From assembly GCA_024103425.1 (NCBI GenBank), contig JAGFIS010000024.1, positions 1 to 64,000 of the forward strand: DNA of 64,000 bases, read 5' to 3'. Position 1 is the stretch's first letter. Each line of letters begins with the position of its first letter. The position numbers were made by a program, and so were the translations under genes. The DNA is from Chitinophagaceae bacterium (GTDB lineage Bacteria; Bacteroidota; Bacteroidia; Chitinophagales; Chitinophagaceae). A model generated the notes under the pieces. The model made no database searches and was not told where the DNA came from. It worked only from the letters and a program-made list of their open reading frames with translations. Positions 15,898 through 24,537 of the stretch are shown here, in pieces.

Positions 15898-16101
15898 GGC
15901 AAGGATACTGCGTTTCCAAAGTCTTGGTGTTCCTTGGTGCCTTAGGGCCTTGGTGGCGGGAAAATATTTAACCTATTATTGGCGCACAGCGTCCGCTTGT
16001 GCCTTACCTATTGAAGTTATGCAATTACGGATTTCCTCTGTGTACTATGTGGTAAAAATATTTAACCACATAGAGACATAGGCGTTTCTTTAGCGGTGAA
16101 T
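15898..16101 (-). repeat. Dispersed intergenic repeat, copy B
   Basis: The opposite-strand copy of the element at 2321-2460. It shares the ATGTCTCTATGTGGTTAA hairpin part, ACCACATAGT, CCAAGG/CACCAAGGAACACCAAGA and GGAAACGCAGTATCCTTG. It carries about 65 extra bases in the middle. It fills most of the 379-bp gap between the S66 gene and the next gene. The sequence just before it (15811-15860) has short GAATTATGA direct repeats and no gene. Confidence 0.7.
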
Positions 16102-16189
16102 AGTGAAGATTTAACAGCTTTTTTCTCAGCAGCTGTCTCTCACGACTGGACGAGAAAATGCTGCGTTACTAAACTAAATATTGTAACAA

Positions 16190-16828
16190 TTATTTCTTCT
16201 TGAAATCTCCGCGCTTCCAGGCTTTGATGAATTCAGCCCAGGCGAATGGATTGAAGATATTTTGGGGAGGCAACTGTCCGGCACTATAATACTTGCGCAC
16301 GTTCTGCTGCATAATGTACTGTCCGCCCTCGGCACCACTCATAGGGTAAGCATTCATCAGCGCCCGCTGATTGGCTTCAGACATATTGCGCCGAGCAACC
16401 TCTTCCTTGGTGTCAGGTACTTCTGTTGTAACAAAAGCCCTCTCAAATTCTTCTCTCGTCGGATATTTTCTGATGATGGTCGCCGGCAAGTGTACCGTAT
16501 CCTGTACCATCAACTGAATCATACTGTGCTGATTGCCTTCCAGATTTCTGGGGACGGTGAAGCGGATATCCTTAAAACCGACACTGGAAAACTCTAACTG
16601 ATCACCCTTCAAAACTACTATAGAGAAGACCCCTTTATCGTTGGCAATGGTACCCTGATTACGACCGATTACCATGATGCTGGCACCCGGCAGGGCAGCA
16701 AGACTGTCAGATGACATTACGACTCCGTAAATCTGAACGACCGAATCGCGGTAAGATTCAAACTGTGCATTTGCTCCGTACGATAGAAACAGGCCAACAG
16801 TTATAAGGAGTAAAATTCGCTTCATCAT
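16190..16828 (-). CDS. Exported carboxypeptidase-regulatory-like domain protein
   Basis: A 212-residue protein with a signal peptide (LLLITVGLFLSYGANAQ) and a transthyretin-like CarboxypepD regulatory domain in about residues 30-110 (VVMSSDSLAALPGASIMVIG, GTIANDKGVFSI). The domain is common at the front of TonB receptors, but here there is no barrel. The C-terminal half is charged and unrecognised. It is probably periplasmic. Two adjacent ATG codons (16828 and 16825) are possible starts. No neighbour suggests a pathway. Confidence 0.8.
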   Translation of the reverse strand: MMKRILLLITVGLFLSYGANAQFESYRDSVVQIYGVVMSSDSLAALPGASIMVIGRNQGTIANDKGVFSIVVLKGDQLEFSSVGFKDIRFTVPRNLEGNQHSMIQLMVQDTVHLPATIIRKYPTREEFERAFVTTEVPDTKEEVARRNMSEANQRALMNAYPMSGAEGGQYIMQQNVRKYYSAGQLPPQNIFNPFAWAEFIKAWKRGDFKKK

Positions 16829-17047
16829 CTAAAAGTAAAATAATCCTCAGAGGTAATTTCCCGGTTGATAAAACTCAGGCTTTCTGAAGGAAAAACAAAA
16901 TAAACTTATCGGGTGCTAAAACACTGGTTATTCAGATGTTTTAACATAACATTTTAGCAGTATAGGTACTTTTACGGCTGATTGAGGGCAGAAATTTCTT
17001 TTGAATAAGAATCATTCAAGTCCACGTGATTCACAACCTGGTGTAAT

Positions 17048-17055
17048 TATCTTTG
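17048..17055 (+). promoter_or_regulatory. -7 box four bases before a start codon
   Basis: TATCTTTG is an exact TAnnTTTG match and ends 4 nt upstream of the ATG at 17060. If it is used, the transcript is leaderless or nearly so. No convincing -33 TTTG is present at the expected spacing. Confidence 0.5.
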
Positions 17056-17059
17056 CCAC

Positions 17060-17962
17060 ATGTATTATCTCGTTTACGGATTACTGTATCTGATTTCCCT
17101 TCTTCCTTTTTGGATAATATACGGGCTATCCGACTTCGTTGCTTTTGTCCTTCAATACATAGTCGGCTATCGCAAAAAAGTGTTGATGAAAAACTTTAGT
17201 ATAGCCTTCCCGGAAAAGACAGAAAAGGAGAAGAAAGCGCTTATGAGACGCTTTTACAGAAATTTTACCGACACCTTTCTGGAGGCGATCAAAATGTTCT
17301 CAATGAGTGAAAAGACTTTGAGAAAAAGAGTCCGCTTCGATCCCACTATTTTCGACCAACTGTATAAGGAAGGAAAAAGTTGCCAAATACACCTCGGACA
17401 TAATTTCAATTGGGAGTGGGCTAACCTGAGGGTTGGCGGACAATTGCAACAACCCTTCCTTGGTGTGTATATGCCGATCAGTAATAAAATCTTCGATCGG
17501 CTTTTTAAAAAATTAAGGCAGAAGAGCGGTACCCACCTCCTTTCTGCAAAGAATATGAAAAATGATATGATGCCATTCAGACACCAGACTTACGCATTGG
17601 TTCTTGTGGCCGACCAAAACCCCAGGAAACCGGCGGAGGCACATTGGGTTAAGTTCTTTGGAAGGTGGACTCCCTTTGTTCCCGGGCCGGAGAAGTATGC
17701 CAGATACAATAATATGCCTGTTGTATTTATGCGGATTCTGAGACCGAAGCGAGGACATTACATAATAGAATCAAAGCTTGCAACCGAACATCCCACAGAG
17801 ATGAAAGAGAAAGAATTGACGTTGAGGTATGTCCGGTATCTGGAAGAGGTCATTAGAGAGCATCCTGAAGTTTACCTTTGGAGTCACAACCGGTGGAGAT
17901 GGGAAATTAAAGATGAGTATGAAGACAAGAAGATTCATGATGAAGACTTCGTATTGAGTTGA
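17060..17962 (+). CDS. Lipid A biosynthesis-type acyltransferase (LpxL-like)
   Basis: A 300-residue member of the LpxL/HtrB lysophospholipid acyltransferase family. It has an N-terminal membrane segment (about 1-35), the catalytic HxxxxE-type motif HLGHNFNWEWAN, and VADQNPR followed by FFGRWTPFVPGPEKYA, the acceptor-site motif. The family adds secondary acyl chains to lipid A at the inner membrane. In Bacteroidota some relatives act on other amino lipids, so the exact substrate is open. cmk follows 42 nt downstream, probably in the same transcript. Confidence 0.9.
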   Translation: MYYLVYGLLYLISLLPFWIIYGLSDFVAFVLQYIVGYRKKVLMKNFSIAFPEKTEKEKKALMRRFYRNFTDTFLEAIKMFSMSEKTLRKRVRFDPTIFDQLYKEGKSCQIHLGHNFNWEWANLRVGGQLQQPFLGVYMPISNKIFDRLFKKLRQKSGTHLLSAKNMKNDMMPFRHQTYALVLVADQNPRKPAEAHWVKFFGRWTPFVPGPEKYARYNNMPVVFMRILRPKRGHYIIESKLATEHPTEMKEKELTLRYVRYLEEVIREHPEVYLWSHNRWRWEIKDEYEDKKIHDEDFVLS

Positions 17963-18004
17963 GTTTTGCTTCTTCCTTTTTGAATTCAGATTTTTGTAGT
18001 ACAG

Positions 18005-18685
18005 ATGAGTAAGAGAATAATTGTAACGGTAGATGGTTTTTCCAGTTGCGGTAAAAGCACGCTGGCGAGGGCTCTGGCGAGGGAGTTGGGATATGTGTAT
18101 ATCGATAGCGGTGCTATGTACCGTGCCATCACGCTTTATTTTCTGAGAAATAACCTAAACTGGAACGAACCGGATCAGGTGAGCGAGGCGCTGAAGAATA
18201 TCGAATTGCACTTTGAGCCTAATCCAACCACACTGAAATCAGAGATGCATCTGAATGGAGAGAATGTGGAATACATCATTCGCGATATTGTCGTTGCAGA
18301 AAAGGTTTCTGAGGTGGCAGCTGTTAAAGAAATCAGAGAGTTTGCAGTCGCTGCTCAGCAAAGAATGGGAGAGAAGAAGGGAATTGTAATGGATGGACGG
18401 GACATCGGAACAACAGTCTTTCCGAATGCGGAAGTAAAAATTTTCATGGTGGCAGACGAAGCCGTGAGGGTGGAAAGGCGTTTTGCCGAGATGTATAACA
18501 AGAATCCCAACATTACCATAGAAGAAGTAAAGGCCAACATTGAATTGAGGGATTATATCGACAGTAACCGCGAGGTAAGTCCGCTGAGAAAAGCAGACGA
18601 TGCCATAGTGTTAGACAATACTCATCTTACCGAGAAAGAGCAGTTGCAGGTAGCTCTTGAAATCGTAAAACCGCATCTCGTTTAG
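18005..18685 (+). CDS. cmk: Cytidylate kinase
   Basis: A 226-residue CMP/dCMP kinase. It has the P-loop GFSSCGKSTLARALA (about residues 11-25), SGAMYRAITLYFLR for CMP binding, VMDGRDIGTTVFP and the LID segment RRFAEMYNKNP. The length is typical. It converts CMP to CDP for nucleotide supply. It is convergent with ffh, with 12 bp between stops. Confidence 0.97.
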   Translation: MSKRIIVTVDGFSSCGKSTLARALARELGYVYIDSGAMYRAITLYFLRNNLNWNEPDQVSEALKNIELHFEPNPTTLKSEMHLNGENVEYIIRDIVVAEKVSEVAAVKEIREFAVAAQQRMGEKKGIVMDGRDIGTTVFPNAEVKIFMVADEAVRVERRFAEMYNKNPNITIEEVKANIELRDYIDSNREVSPLRKADDAIVLDNTHLTEKEQLQVALEIVKPHLV

Positions 18686-18697
18686 AGAAACGCCCGA

Positions 18698-20020
18698 TTA
18701 TCTTTTGAAGCCGGGCATCATTCTTCCCATTGGCATTTTGTTCATCATCTTCATCATGTTCTTCATCTGCTCAAACTGTTTGATGAACTGATTCAGTTCC
18801 TGAATATCTTTTCCGCTTCCGGCGGCAATCCTTTGTTTTCGGCTGGCATTGAGGATATCAGGATTGCGGCGCTCTTCAGGTGTCATTGAGTTGATCATGG
18901 CTTCAATTCCTTTGAAAGCATCATCGTTTACGTCAATGTCTTTAATCTGCTTGCCAACACCGGGAATCATACCCATCAGATCCTTCAGGTTCCCCATCTT
19001 TTTGATTTGCTGAATCTGGGTTTTGAAGTCTTCGAAATCGAATTGATTCTTGCGGATTTTTCTCTCCAGCTTCTTGGTCTCCTCCTCGTCGAACTGTGCC
19101 TGGGCTTTTTCTACTAAGGTTACGATATCTCCCATGCCGAGAATACGCTGAGCCATCCTCTCGGGATAGAAAACATCCAGCGTGTCCATCTTCTCGCCTG
19201 AGCTGACAAACTTGATGGGCTTCTTAACAGTGTATCTAATGGAAATCGCAGCACCACCCCGGGTATCACCGTCTAACTTGGTCAGTACAACACCTGTGTA
19301 GTCCAACTTCTCGTTGAAGGCAGCGGCTGTGTTCACGGCATCCTGACCGGTCATGCTGTCCACCACAAACAGGATTTCAGCCGGCTTTACGGCTGCTTTA
19401 ATTCCTGCTACTTCATTCATCATCACCTCATCAATGGCTAACCGTCCTGCAGTATCTATGATGATAACATTTTTGTTTTTTGTCTTAGCTTCTTTGACGG
19501 CATTTTCTGCAATTGCAATAGCGTTCTTGTTTTCTGGCTCGCTGTACACCTCAACTCCTATCTGTTCGCCCAGAACGGTCAATTGGTCAATAGCTGCCGG
19601 ACGATACACGTCGGCTGCCACTAACAGCGGACTCTTAGCTTTCTTAGTTTTTAGATAGTTGGCCAATTTCGCACTGAAGGTAGTTTTACCGCTACCTTGC
19701 AGGCCGGCAATCAGGATGATGGCAGGATTCCCGGTAATATTGAAAGTGGCTTCTTCGCCACCCATCAGAGCTGCTAGTTCATCCTTAACGATCTTTACCA
19801 TTTGCTGGCCGGGGCTGACGGCCTGCAGCACCTTCTCTCCTAGAGCCTTTTCCTTAACGGTATCGGTAAACTCCTTGGCGATCTTGTAGTTGACATCGGC
19901 ATCTACCAGTGCACGGCGGATTTCTTTGACTGTACCCGCAATATTCAGTTCGGTGATTCTTCCATGCCCTTTTAGGTTTTTAAAGGCACTATCCAGCTTT
20001 TCACTTAAAGATTCAAACAT
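18698..20020 (-). CDS. ffh: Signal recognition particle protein Ffh
   Basis: A 440-residue SRP54-type GTPase. It has an N-terminal helical bundle, G domain motifs GLQGSGKTTFSAKLA (about 109-123), DTAGR and TKLDGDTRGGAA, then a methionine-rich M domain ending MKMMNKMPMGRMMPGFKR. The M domain binds 4.5S RNA and signal peptides and delivers inner-membrane proteins to FtsY. The promoter -7 box TAAATTTG is 23 nt upstream of the start. Confidence 0.98.
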   Translation of the reverse strand: MFESLSEKLDSAFKNLKGHGRITELNIAGTVKEIRRALVDADVNYKIAKEFTDTVKEKALGEKVLQAVSPGQQMVKIVKDELAALMGGEEATFNITGNPAIILIAGLQGSGKTTFSAKLANYLKTKKAKSPLLVAADVYRPAAIDQLTVLGEQIGVEVYSEPENKNAIAIAENAVKEAKTKNKNVIIIDTAGRLAIDEVMMNEVAGIKAAVKPAEILFVVDSMTGQDAVNTAAAFNEKLDYTGVVLTKLDGDTRGGAAISIRYTVKKPIKFVSSGEKMDTLDVFYPERMAQRILGMGDIVTLVEKAQAQFDEEETKKLERKIRKNQFDFEDFKTQIQQIKKMGNLKDLMGMIPGVGKQIKDIDVNDDAFKGIEAMINSMTPEERRNPDILNASRKQRIAAGSGKDIQELNQFIKQFEQMKNMMKMMNKMPMGRMMPGFKR

Positions 20021-20043
20021 ATCAATTCCTGATTTTCGGACGG

Positions 20044-20051
20044 CAAATTTA
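20044..20051 (-). promoter_or_regulatory. -7 promoter box of ffh
   Basis: TAAATTTG on the minus strand is an exact TAnnTTTG match, with a 23-nt gap to the ffh ATG. No clear TTTG is seen at -33. Confidence 0.5.
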
Positions 20052-20096
20052 AGGTTTTCGGGAAGGATTTACGAACTGTTCAGGTTTGGGGTTCGT

Positions 20097-20305
20097 CTCG
20101 GCTAAGCCGAGAGTGGTTTACTTCGCTTGCGGCGAGTTTGTGGTTCGTGGTTCGTTGTTTGGAGTTTGGAGTTCGTGGTTCGTGGTTCGGTGTTCGTGGT
20201 TGGTAGTTCGTAGTTTTATCCTGAATTTTCAATTTTCAACCTTCAATTTTCAACCTTCAATCTTCAATCTTCAACCTTCAATCTTCAATCTTCAATCTTC
20301 AATCC
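20097..20305. repeat. Low-complexity repeat tract behind the response regulator
   Basis: It begins with a perfect 6-bp hairpin CTCGGC-TAA-GCCGAG (20097-20111). From 20139 to 20217 come degenerate TTCGTGG/TTCGGTG units. From about 20226 to 20305 come TTCAATCTTCAACC units. It ends directly at the response regulator stop codon. A related tract on the opposite strand lies at 59593-59660; the two share an identical 16-mer. No coding signal is seen. Confidence 0.7.
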
Positions 20306-20938
20306 CTAAATCAAACAAGCTTCTTTCGCTTTTTTCAGTAATTGCTGTGTGGAACTCGCGTTCAGCTTTTGCATCATATTCTTGCGATGGGTTTCTACGG
20401 TATAAGGGCTTATAAAGAGCTTTTCAGCAATTTGCGGTCCGTTTAAACCCTCTTCCAATAATAGTAGAACTTCTTTTTCCCTCCTGGTGATGGCGGGCAC
20501 TTCACTTAATGCTGAAGAAAGAGAGGCAAAATGTTCCAGTACTTTTTCATTAGCGGCGCGGCTCAGATAAATTTTCCCGTTGATTACTTTATCTATGGCC
20601 TCCAGAAGTTCGTTACGCTCCATATTTTTTAACAGATAGCCGTTACCACCCCTGTGCAATAATTGGGTTATAATAGAACTTTCGTTAGCCGAAGTGAGGC
20701 CTATTATTTTGCTGTATTTGTTTTCCTTCCTTATAATATCACAGAGTTGGAGCCCGTCCATGTCGGGCAGACTGATATCTAACAGAATAATATCAGGCTT
20801 ATTATCTTTTAAAAAGTTGATGGCTTCATTACCGGTAGTTGCTGTACCCATAATATTGACGTATCCTACATCTTTGAGCATCATTGCAATACCTCCTGCA
20901 ACAAGAGGATGATCGTCTATGATATAAATACTTAACAT
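20306..20938 (-). CDS. LuxR/NarL-type response regulator
   Basis: A 210-residue regulator with a receiver domain (phosphoacceptor D54 in ILLDISLPD, acidic D8/D9, conserved Lys region) and a C-terminal LuxR helix-turn-helix (TRREKEVLLLLEEGLNGPQI, TVETHRKNMMQKL). It lies 11 nt downstream of its cognate histidine kinase gene, almost certainly one operon. Targets are unknown; the palindrome upstream of the operon is the best candidate. The stop codon abuts a repeat tract. Confidence 0.95.
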   Translation of the reverse strand: MLSIYIIDDHPLVAGGIAMMLKDVGYVNIMGTATTGNEAINFLKDNKPDIILLDISLPDMDGLQLCDIIRKENKYSKIIGLTSANESSIITQLLHRGGNGYLLKNMERNELLEAIDKVINGKIYLSRAANEKVLEHFASLSSALSEVPAITRREKEVLLLLEEGLNGPQIAEKLFISPYTVETHRKNMMQKLNASSTQQLLKKAKEACLI

Positions 20939-20949
20939 TATCCGGCAAT

Positions 20950-22974
20950 CTAAGAAGATTGAGAAGTTTCAGGATCGTCGTTAACTAAAAATTCCATTAA
21001 TACTGTTGTGCCTATATCGGATTCGGAATCTATGGAAATTTGTCCATTTAAATAATTAACGCGGCTTTTTACGGTTTCTAATCCGGTTTGTTCCTTGTCG
21101 TCTGATTTTTTCAAATTAAATCCGCGCCCGTTGTCTTCCACTGTTACCGAAAGCCGGTCACCATTCCTGTTAAACTGAACAATTGCCTGTGTAGCCTGTG
21201 CGTGTTTTATGATGTTAGTCAGTAATTCCTGTACGATACGGTACAACATGATTTCTGTCGAAATATTCATCCGTTGTTCCATTCCGTAGGTCTGCAGTTT
21301 AACATCCAGCTGTTTAGCTGCGCTGATATTCGTACACATATCCTCCAGTGCGTGTACCAGTCCTAATTTCATCAGTCCTTCAGGCATCATGTTGTGAGCA
21401 ATGCGCCGTATTTCTTCACTGGCAGTATCAATCAGCTTGAAGCTTCTGTTAAAGAGTTCACTATGCTGCAACGCTTCCTGTTCATGTTGCAGTGTACTCA
21501 AATACATCTTTATGGTACTGAAAATACCACCGAGACCGTCGTGCAAATCCCGCGCAATACGGGTCCGTTCAGTTTCCTGTCCATTGACCATGCTTCGAAG
21601 TGAAAGCACCTGTTGTTCTTTTTTCAAGAATTCGATTTGCTCCAGATGAAGCGCATTTTCTTTAGCCACTAATAATTGTTTTTGTTTACTGTTACGATAA
21701 AGGAACCCAAAGGTTAATAAAAGCAGTAATGCCCCAAGCCCTCCGGCTATTATTAGGCGGTTGCGTCTTGCTACAGTCAGTTCATGAGCGGCATTGGCAG
21801 CAGTCAGTTCAGCAATTTCTCTTTCTTTTTTTTCTGTTTGATATTTTTTCTCCAGGCTCACAATTTGATTTTGCGTCTCCTGGTTAATAGTGCTGTCTGA
21901 ATATCTTTTAAACAGGTTAGCATATCTTAGTGCTGCTTTGTAATCACCCTGAGCAGTTGCTATTCTTTTCAGGACATCAAAACTTGATGCTGTTACTGTA
22001 AACTGTTTTTGTTCCAGGCTCAGCGAATTTGCTTCCTCAGCATAGGGCTTAGCCTTATCATATTGTTTCTGCAGCCAATATTCAATTGCGATATTATTGG
22101 CAACATGTGTTTTCATATTGTAATCCTTCACACTGTCACACAAATTGTAAACCTTTTTATAAGTCTCAATAGCCAGGTCAGAATTCCCTGAATTAGAAAA
22201 ATAAATAGCCTGGGTATTATAAGCCTGCAGCGATATAACCATATTACCCAGTGAATCACTTTCTTTCACTGCGGTTGAGATATATTTCCCTGCTTCTTCT
22301 AACTGCTTCAATTTTAGATATGCATCCGTTATTTCTAATAATATCAAAATCCGGTATCGCTGCTCTCCCGGATAATTGGTAAACTCCAAAGCCTTCTCAC
22401 CATATTCAATCGTTTTCCGGTATTGGTTTTGAATTTTAAAGGTGGCACCAATATCGTGATATAGCATAGGTAATATTTTGATAATGGCAGAGTCTGTAGA
22501 ATGTTCAGCAATTTCTGCTCCCCTTATGGCATAGTTCAGGGAAGCTTTATAGTCGCCAAGCTTCCTATACCCCGCGGCATAATTACTATAACAGTGAACG
22601 AGAAGGAAAGTATCTTTAAGTTCTATCGCTTCCTTTTCAGCCAAACCGTTATAATACAATAAGCTGTCTTGATTGTAAAGGTTCGTGTAGATGGATCCCA
22701 AATTAAAATAGCTTCTGGTCAGTGAAGTTTTATCATTTATTTTTTTTGATAAATCAATGGCTGCGTATCCGTATTTGAGCGCAGAGTCGTAATTGCCGGT
22801 ATTGAAATACATTCCTATCAACGTTTTGACAGCAAGAACAGAGTTACTGTCAGTTTTGGCTTTGAACGCTACCGACAGGAGGCTGTCTTTGGTTTTTTGA
22901 TCCTGGGCAGATAACCGGAATCCGCTAATCAGAAAAAAGAGCAGTAGAACCAGGTATGACAGGAAGTTTTTCAA
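20950..22974 (-). CDS. TPR-containing sensor histidine kinase (HisKA_3)
   Basis: A 674-residue sensor. It has a signal peptide (1-23), a periplasmic array of TPR-like helical repeats (about 40-385), a membrane helix near 408-428 (LIIAGGLGALLLLLTFGFLY), a coiled-coil linker, a HisKA_3 dimerisation box with phospho-His H478 (ARDLHDGLGG) and a HATPase domain (DNGRGF). This DesK/NarX-like layout with outside TPRs is common in Bacteroidota, where the TPR part is thought to sense a protein or peptide. It shares an operon with the LuxR-type regulator. The divergent neighbours are small exported proteins. Confidence 0.93.
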   Translation of the reverse strand: MKNFLSYLVLLLFFLISGFRLSAQDQKTKDSLLSVAFKAKTDSNSVLAVKTLIGMYFNTGNYDSALKYGYAAIDLSKKINDKTSLTRSYFNLGSIYTNLYNQDSLLYYNGLAEKEAIELKDTFLLVHCYSNYAAGYRKLGDYKASLNYAIRGAEIAEHSTDSAIIKILPMLYHDIGATFKIQNQYRKTIEYGEKALEFTNYPGEQRYRILILLEITDAYLKLKQLEEAGKYISTAVKESDSLGNMVISLQAYNTQAIYFSNSGNSDLAIETYKKVYNLCDSVKDYNMKTHVANNIAIEYWLQKQYDKAKPYAEEANSLSLEQKQFTVTASSFDVLKRIATAQGDYKAALRYANLFKRYSDSTINQETQNQIVSLEKKYQTEKKEREIAELTAANAAHELTVARRNRLIIAGGLGALLLLLTFGFLYRNSKQKQLLVAKENALHLEQIEFLKKEQQVLSLRSMVNGQETERTRIARDLHDGLGGIFSTIKMYLSTLQHEQEALQHSELFNRSFKLIDTASEEIRRIAHNMMPEGLMKLGLVHALEDMCTNISAAKQLDVKLQTYGMEQRMNISTEIMLYRIVQELLTNIIKHAQATQAIVQFNRNGDRLSVTVEDNGRGFNLKKSDDKEQTGLETVKSRVNYLNGQISIDSESDIGTTVLMEFLVNDDPETSQSS

Positions 22975-23017
22975 TATATATTTTTGGATAAACTTAACGA
23001 TTTACCCTAACATTTAG

Positions 23018-23070
23018 ATACCTGAATTCAGGTATTTTCCAAACGTAAAAATGGTTTCATTCAGGTATTG
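23018..23070. promoter_or_regulatory. 18-bp perfect palindrome with an extra half-site
   Basis: ATACCTGAATTCAGGTAT at 23018-23035 is a perfect palindrome. The half-site ATTCAGGTATT recurs at 23059-23069, 33 bp (about three helical turns) from its first copy at 23026. The second half-site overlaps a TTGACA-like element (23068-23073) in front of the rightward gene. The region divides the two-component operon (start 22974) from the exported-protein island (start 23137). It is a plausible operator for the adjacent LuxR-type regulator, which is inference. Confidence 0.6.
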
Positions 23071-23136
23071 ACATAAGTTAATAAAGGGTTCATATTTACA
23101 TCCGTTACCATTTCATTCATTCAAAAAATATGAACC

Positions 23137-23715
23137 ATGAAAAAGATTATTTTATTTATAGCTGCGGGTTTCTTTTTAAGTAGCATAAATGCTTATGCGC
23201 AAAAGACGGATCCTGAAAACCCTCCTGCAAAGGATGTAACTATTTCAGGCAGGTTATCTGTTTCCGGTTTTGCAAGGGATGGCAAGATAAAGGAAAAGAG
23301 CCCTGTTGAACTTTATAAAAGTTTCAGAGATAAGAAATACAAAATTGGCTTCCGGATTAAAGGAGACGCCCCTTCGAGTGATATTGTGCTCTTCGATTTA
23401 GTTACAACAGTGAAAAAGAATGGCAGAGTGATTGGAACCTCTGTAAGACCTAACTGGCCTTTTTTACCAGGTGATATCTTTATACCGGGAGACCAATTTA
23501 TACCGGGAGACCAATTCTTACCCGGAGATATTTTCATTCCGGTAGAGGCTTTTGATTTTATTCCGATAATTCAAAGGGAAGATGCGAAAAGGTTAAGAGG
23601 TGCCAAAGGTAATCAGCTAAGCGGCAGTTATAGTGTGACTCTGGAAATGAAAGCTTCATCCGGACAGGGTATCACCGGTACTGTTCAACCGGCAACGATT
23701 TCATTCAAATTTTAA
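23137..23715 (+). CDS. Exported protein with PGDxF hexapeptide repeats
   Basis: A 192-residue protein of unknown function with a signal peptide (MKKIILFIAAGFFLSSINAYAQ). Residues 110-139 are five tandem six-residue units: LPGDIF, IPGDQF, IPGDQF, LPGDIF, IPVEAF. They are coded by 18-bp repeats at 23464-23553. The C-terminal part ends in a strand-like FKF. The repeat could form a short beta-solenoid-like or hairpin ladder; this is speculation. It is the first gene of the exported-protein island and divergent from the histidine kinase. Confidence 0.8.
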   Translation: MKKIILFIAAGFFLSSINAYAQKTDPENPPAKDVTISGRLSVSGFARDGKIKEKSPVELYKSFRDKKYKIGFRIKGDAPSSDIVLFDLVTTVKKNGRVIGTSVRPNWPFLPGDIFIPGDQFIPGDQFLPGDIFIPVEAFDFIPIIQREDAKRLRGAKGNQLSGSYSVTLEMKASSGQGITGTVQPATISFKF

Positions 23716-23774
23716 AAACATAAATGCGGGTCCCCGGAAGGGAGTCTCCTTTATTAAAAACCTGTAATTGAAGA

Positions 23775-24518
23775 ATGATGAAACCGTCTTCTGCTTTAAT
23801 TATGATTATGTCCGCGCTTTTGCTGTTTTCATGTAATACAGAAAACAGTAAAGGAGATAAGCCGGAGCTTAATAAAGAAGTCTCCTCTGCATCTAAAAAT
23901 ACAAGCGGAGTAGATGCCGCAGATTTTAAAGGAAGACTGGATGAGTTGTTGACTCTTGATATGGCAGCAAAAGTGACCGGTTTCGACAAAGCCAAAGCGA
24001 CCAAAGATTATGAAAATAAGACAGCCGGATTTATGGGCGACAAGGATGCGCCTCCACGCGAATGCAATTATCTGTGGAAGAATGGCAGGACAATAACCCT
24101 GACGGTTGGCGGCAAAACAGTGCATCCCGCTTACGATGATAAAGTAGGTATCCATTCAGTATCAAATACTACACTTGAAAGGTTTAAGAGAAATTATCCG
24201 GTTCTCAGCGATGAAGAGAAAGAAGCTGCCGCAAAAGAATTTGAAAAGCAGATCATCGAAAATCAACCCGAATTAACCAATACAGAAGCAGGAAGAGAAG
24301 TGACAGAAACTGGTGCAGGATTAATCAGAAATCTCGATCCTGAAGAGATAACAGGAGTCGGACAAGCCGCTGTATGGTATCCGAAAATCAATGAACTGAA
24401 AGTGTCTTACCAAGGTCTGACTTTCGCTTTGGTAATGGACATTTCTGAAGATAAAAATCTGAATGAAGAGAAGTGTATTGAATTGGCCAAAATGATAATA
24501 GATGAAAAATTACAATAA
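23775..24518 (+). CDS. Lipoprotein, unknown function
   Basis: A 247-residue protein with a lipoprotein signal (ALLLFSC, lipid on Cys near residue 20) followed by a polar linker. The mature part has a single CNYLW and a repeated theme of short helices and strands. No domain is recognised; it has a faint resemblance to DUF3558-like lipoproteins, which I would not rely on. Two ATGs (23775, 23778) are possible. It overlaps no neighbour: 59 nt after the repeat protein, 19 nt before the next gene. It is probably co-transcribed. Confidence 0.8.
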   Translation: MMKPSSALIMIMSALLLFSCNTENSKGDKPELNKEVSSASKNTSGVDAADFKGRLDELLTLDMAAKVTGFDKAKATKDYENKTAGFMGDKDAPPRECNYLWKNGRTITLTVGGKTVHPAYDDKVGIHSVSNTTLERFKRNYPVLSDEEKEAAAKEFEKQIIENQPELTNTEAGREVTETGAGLIRNLDPEEITGVGQAAVWYPKINELKVSYQGLTFALVMDISEDKNLNEEKCIELAKMIIDEKLQ

Positions 24519-24537
24519 ACTTTTAAAGCCGGTTATT

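Noticed and set aside
20226..20305. TTCAATC repeats that might be taken for a CRISPR array
   Set aside because: Units are 7-14 bp with no unique spacers and no palindromic repeat of 24-37 bp; there are no cas genes nearby.
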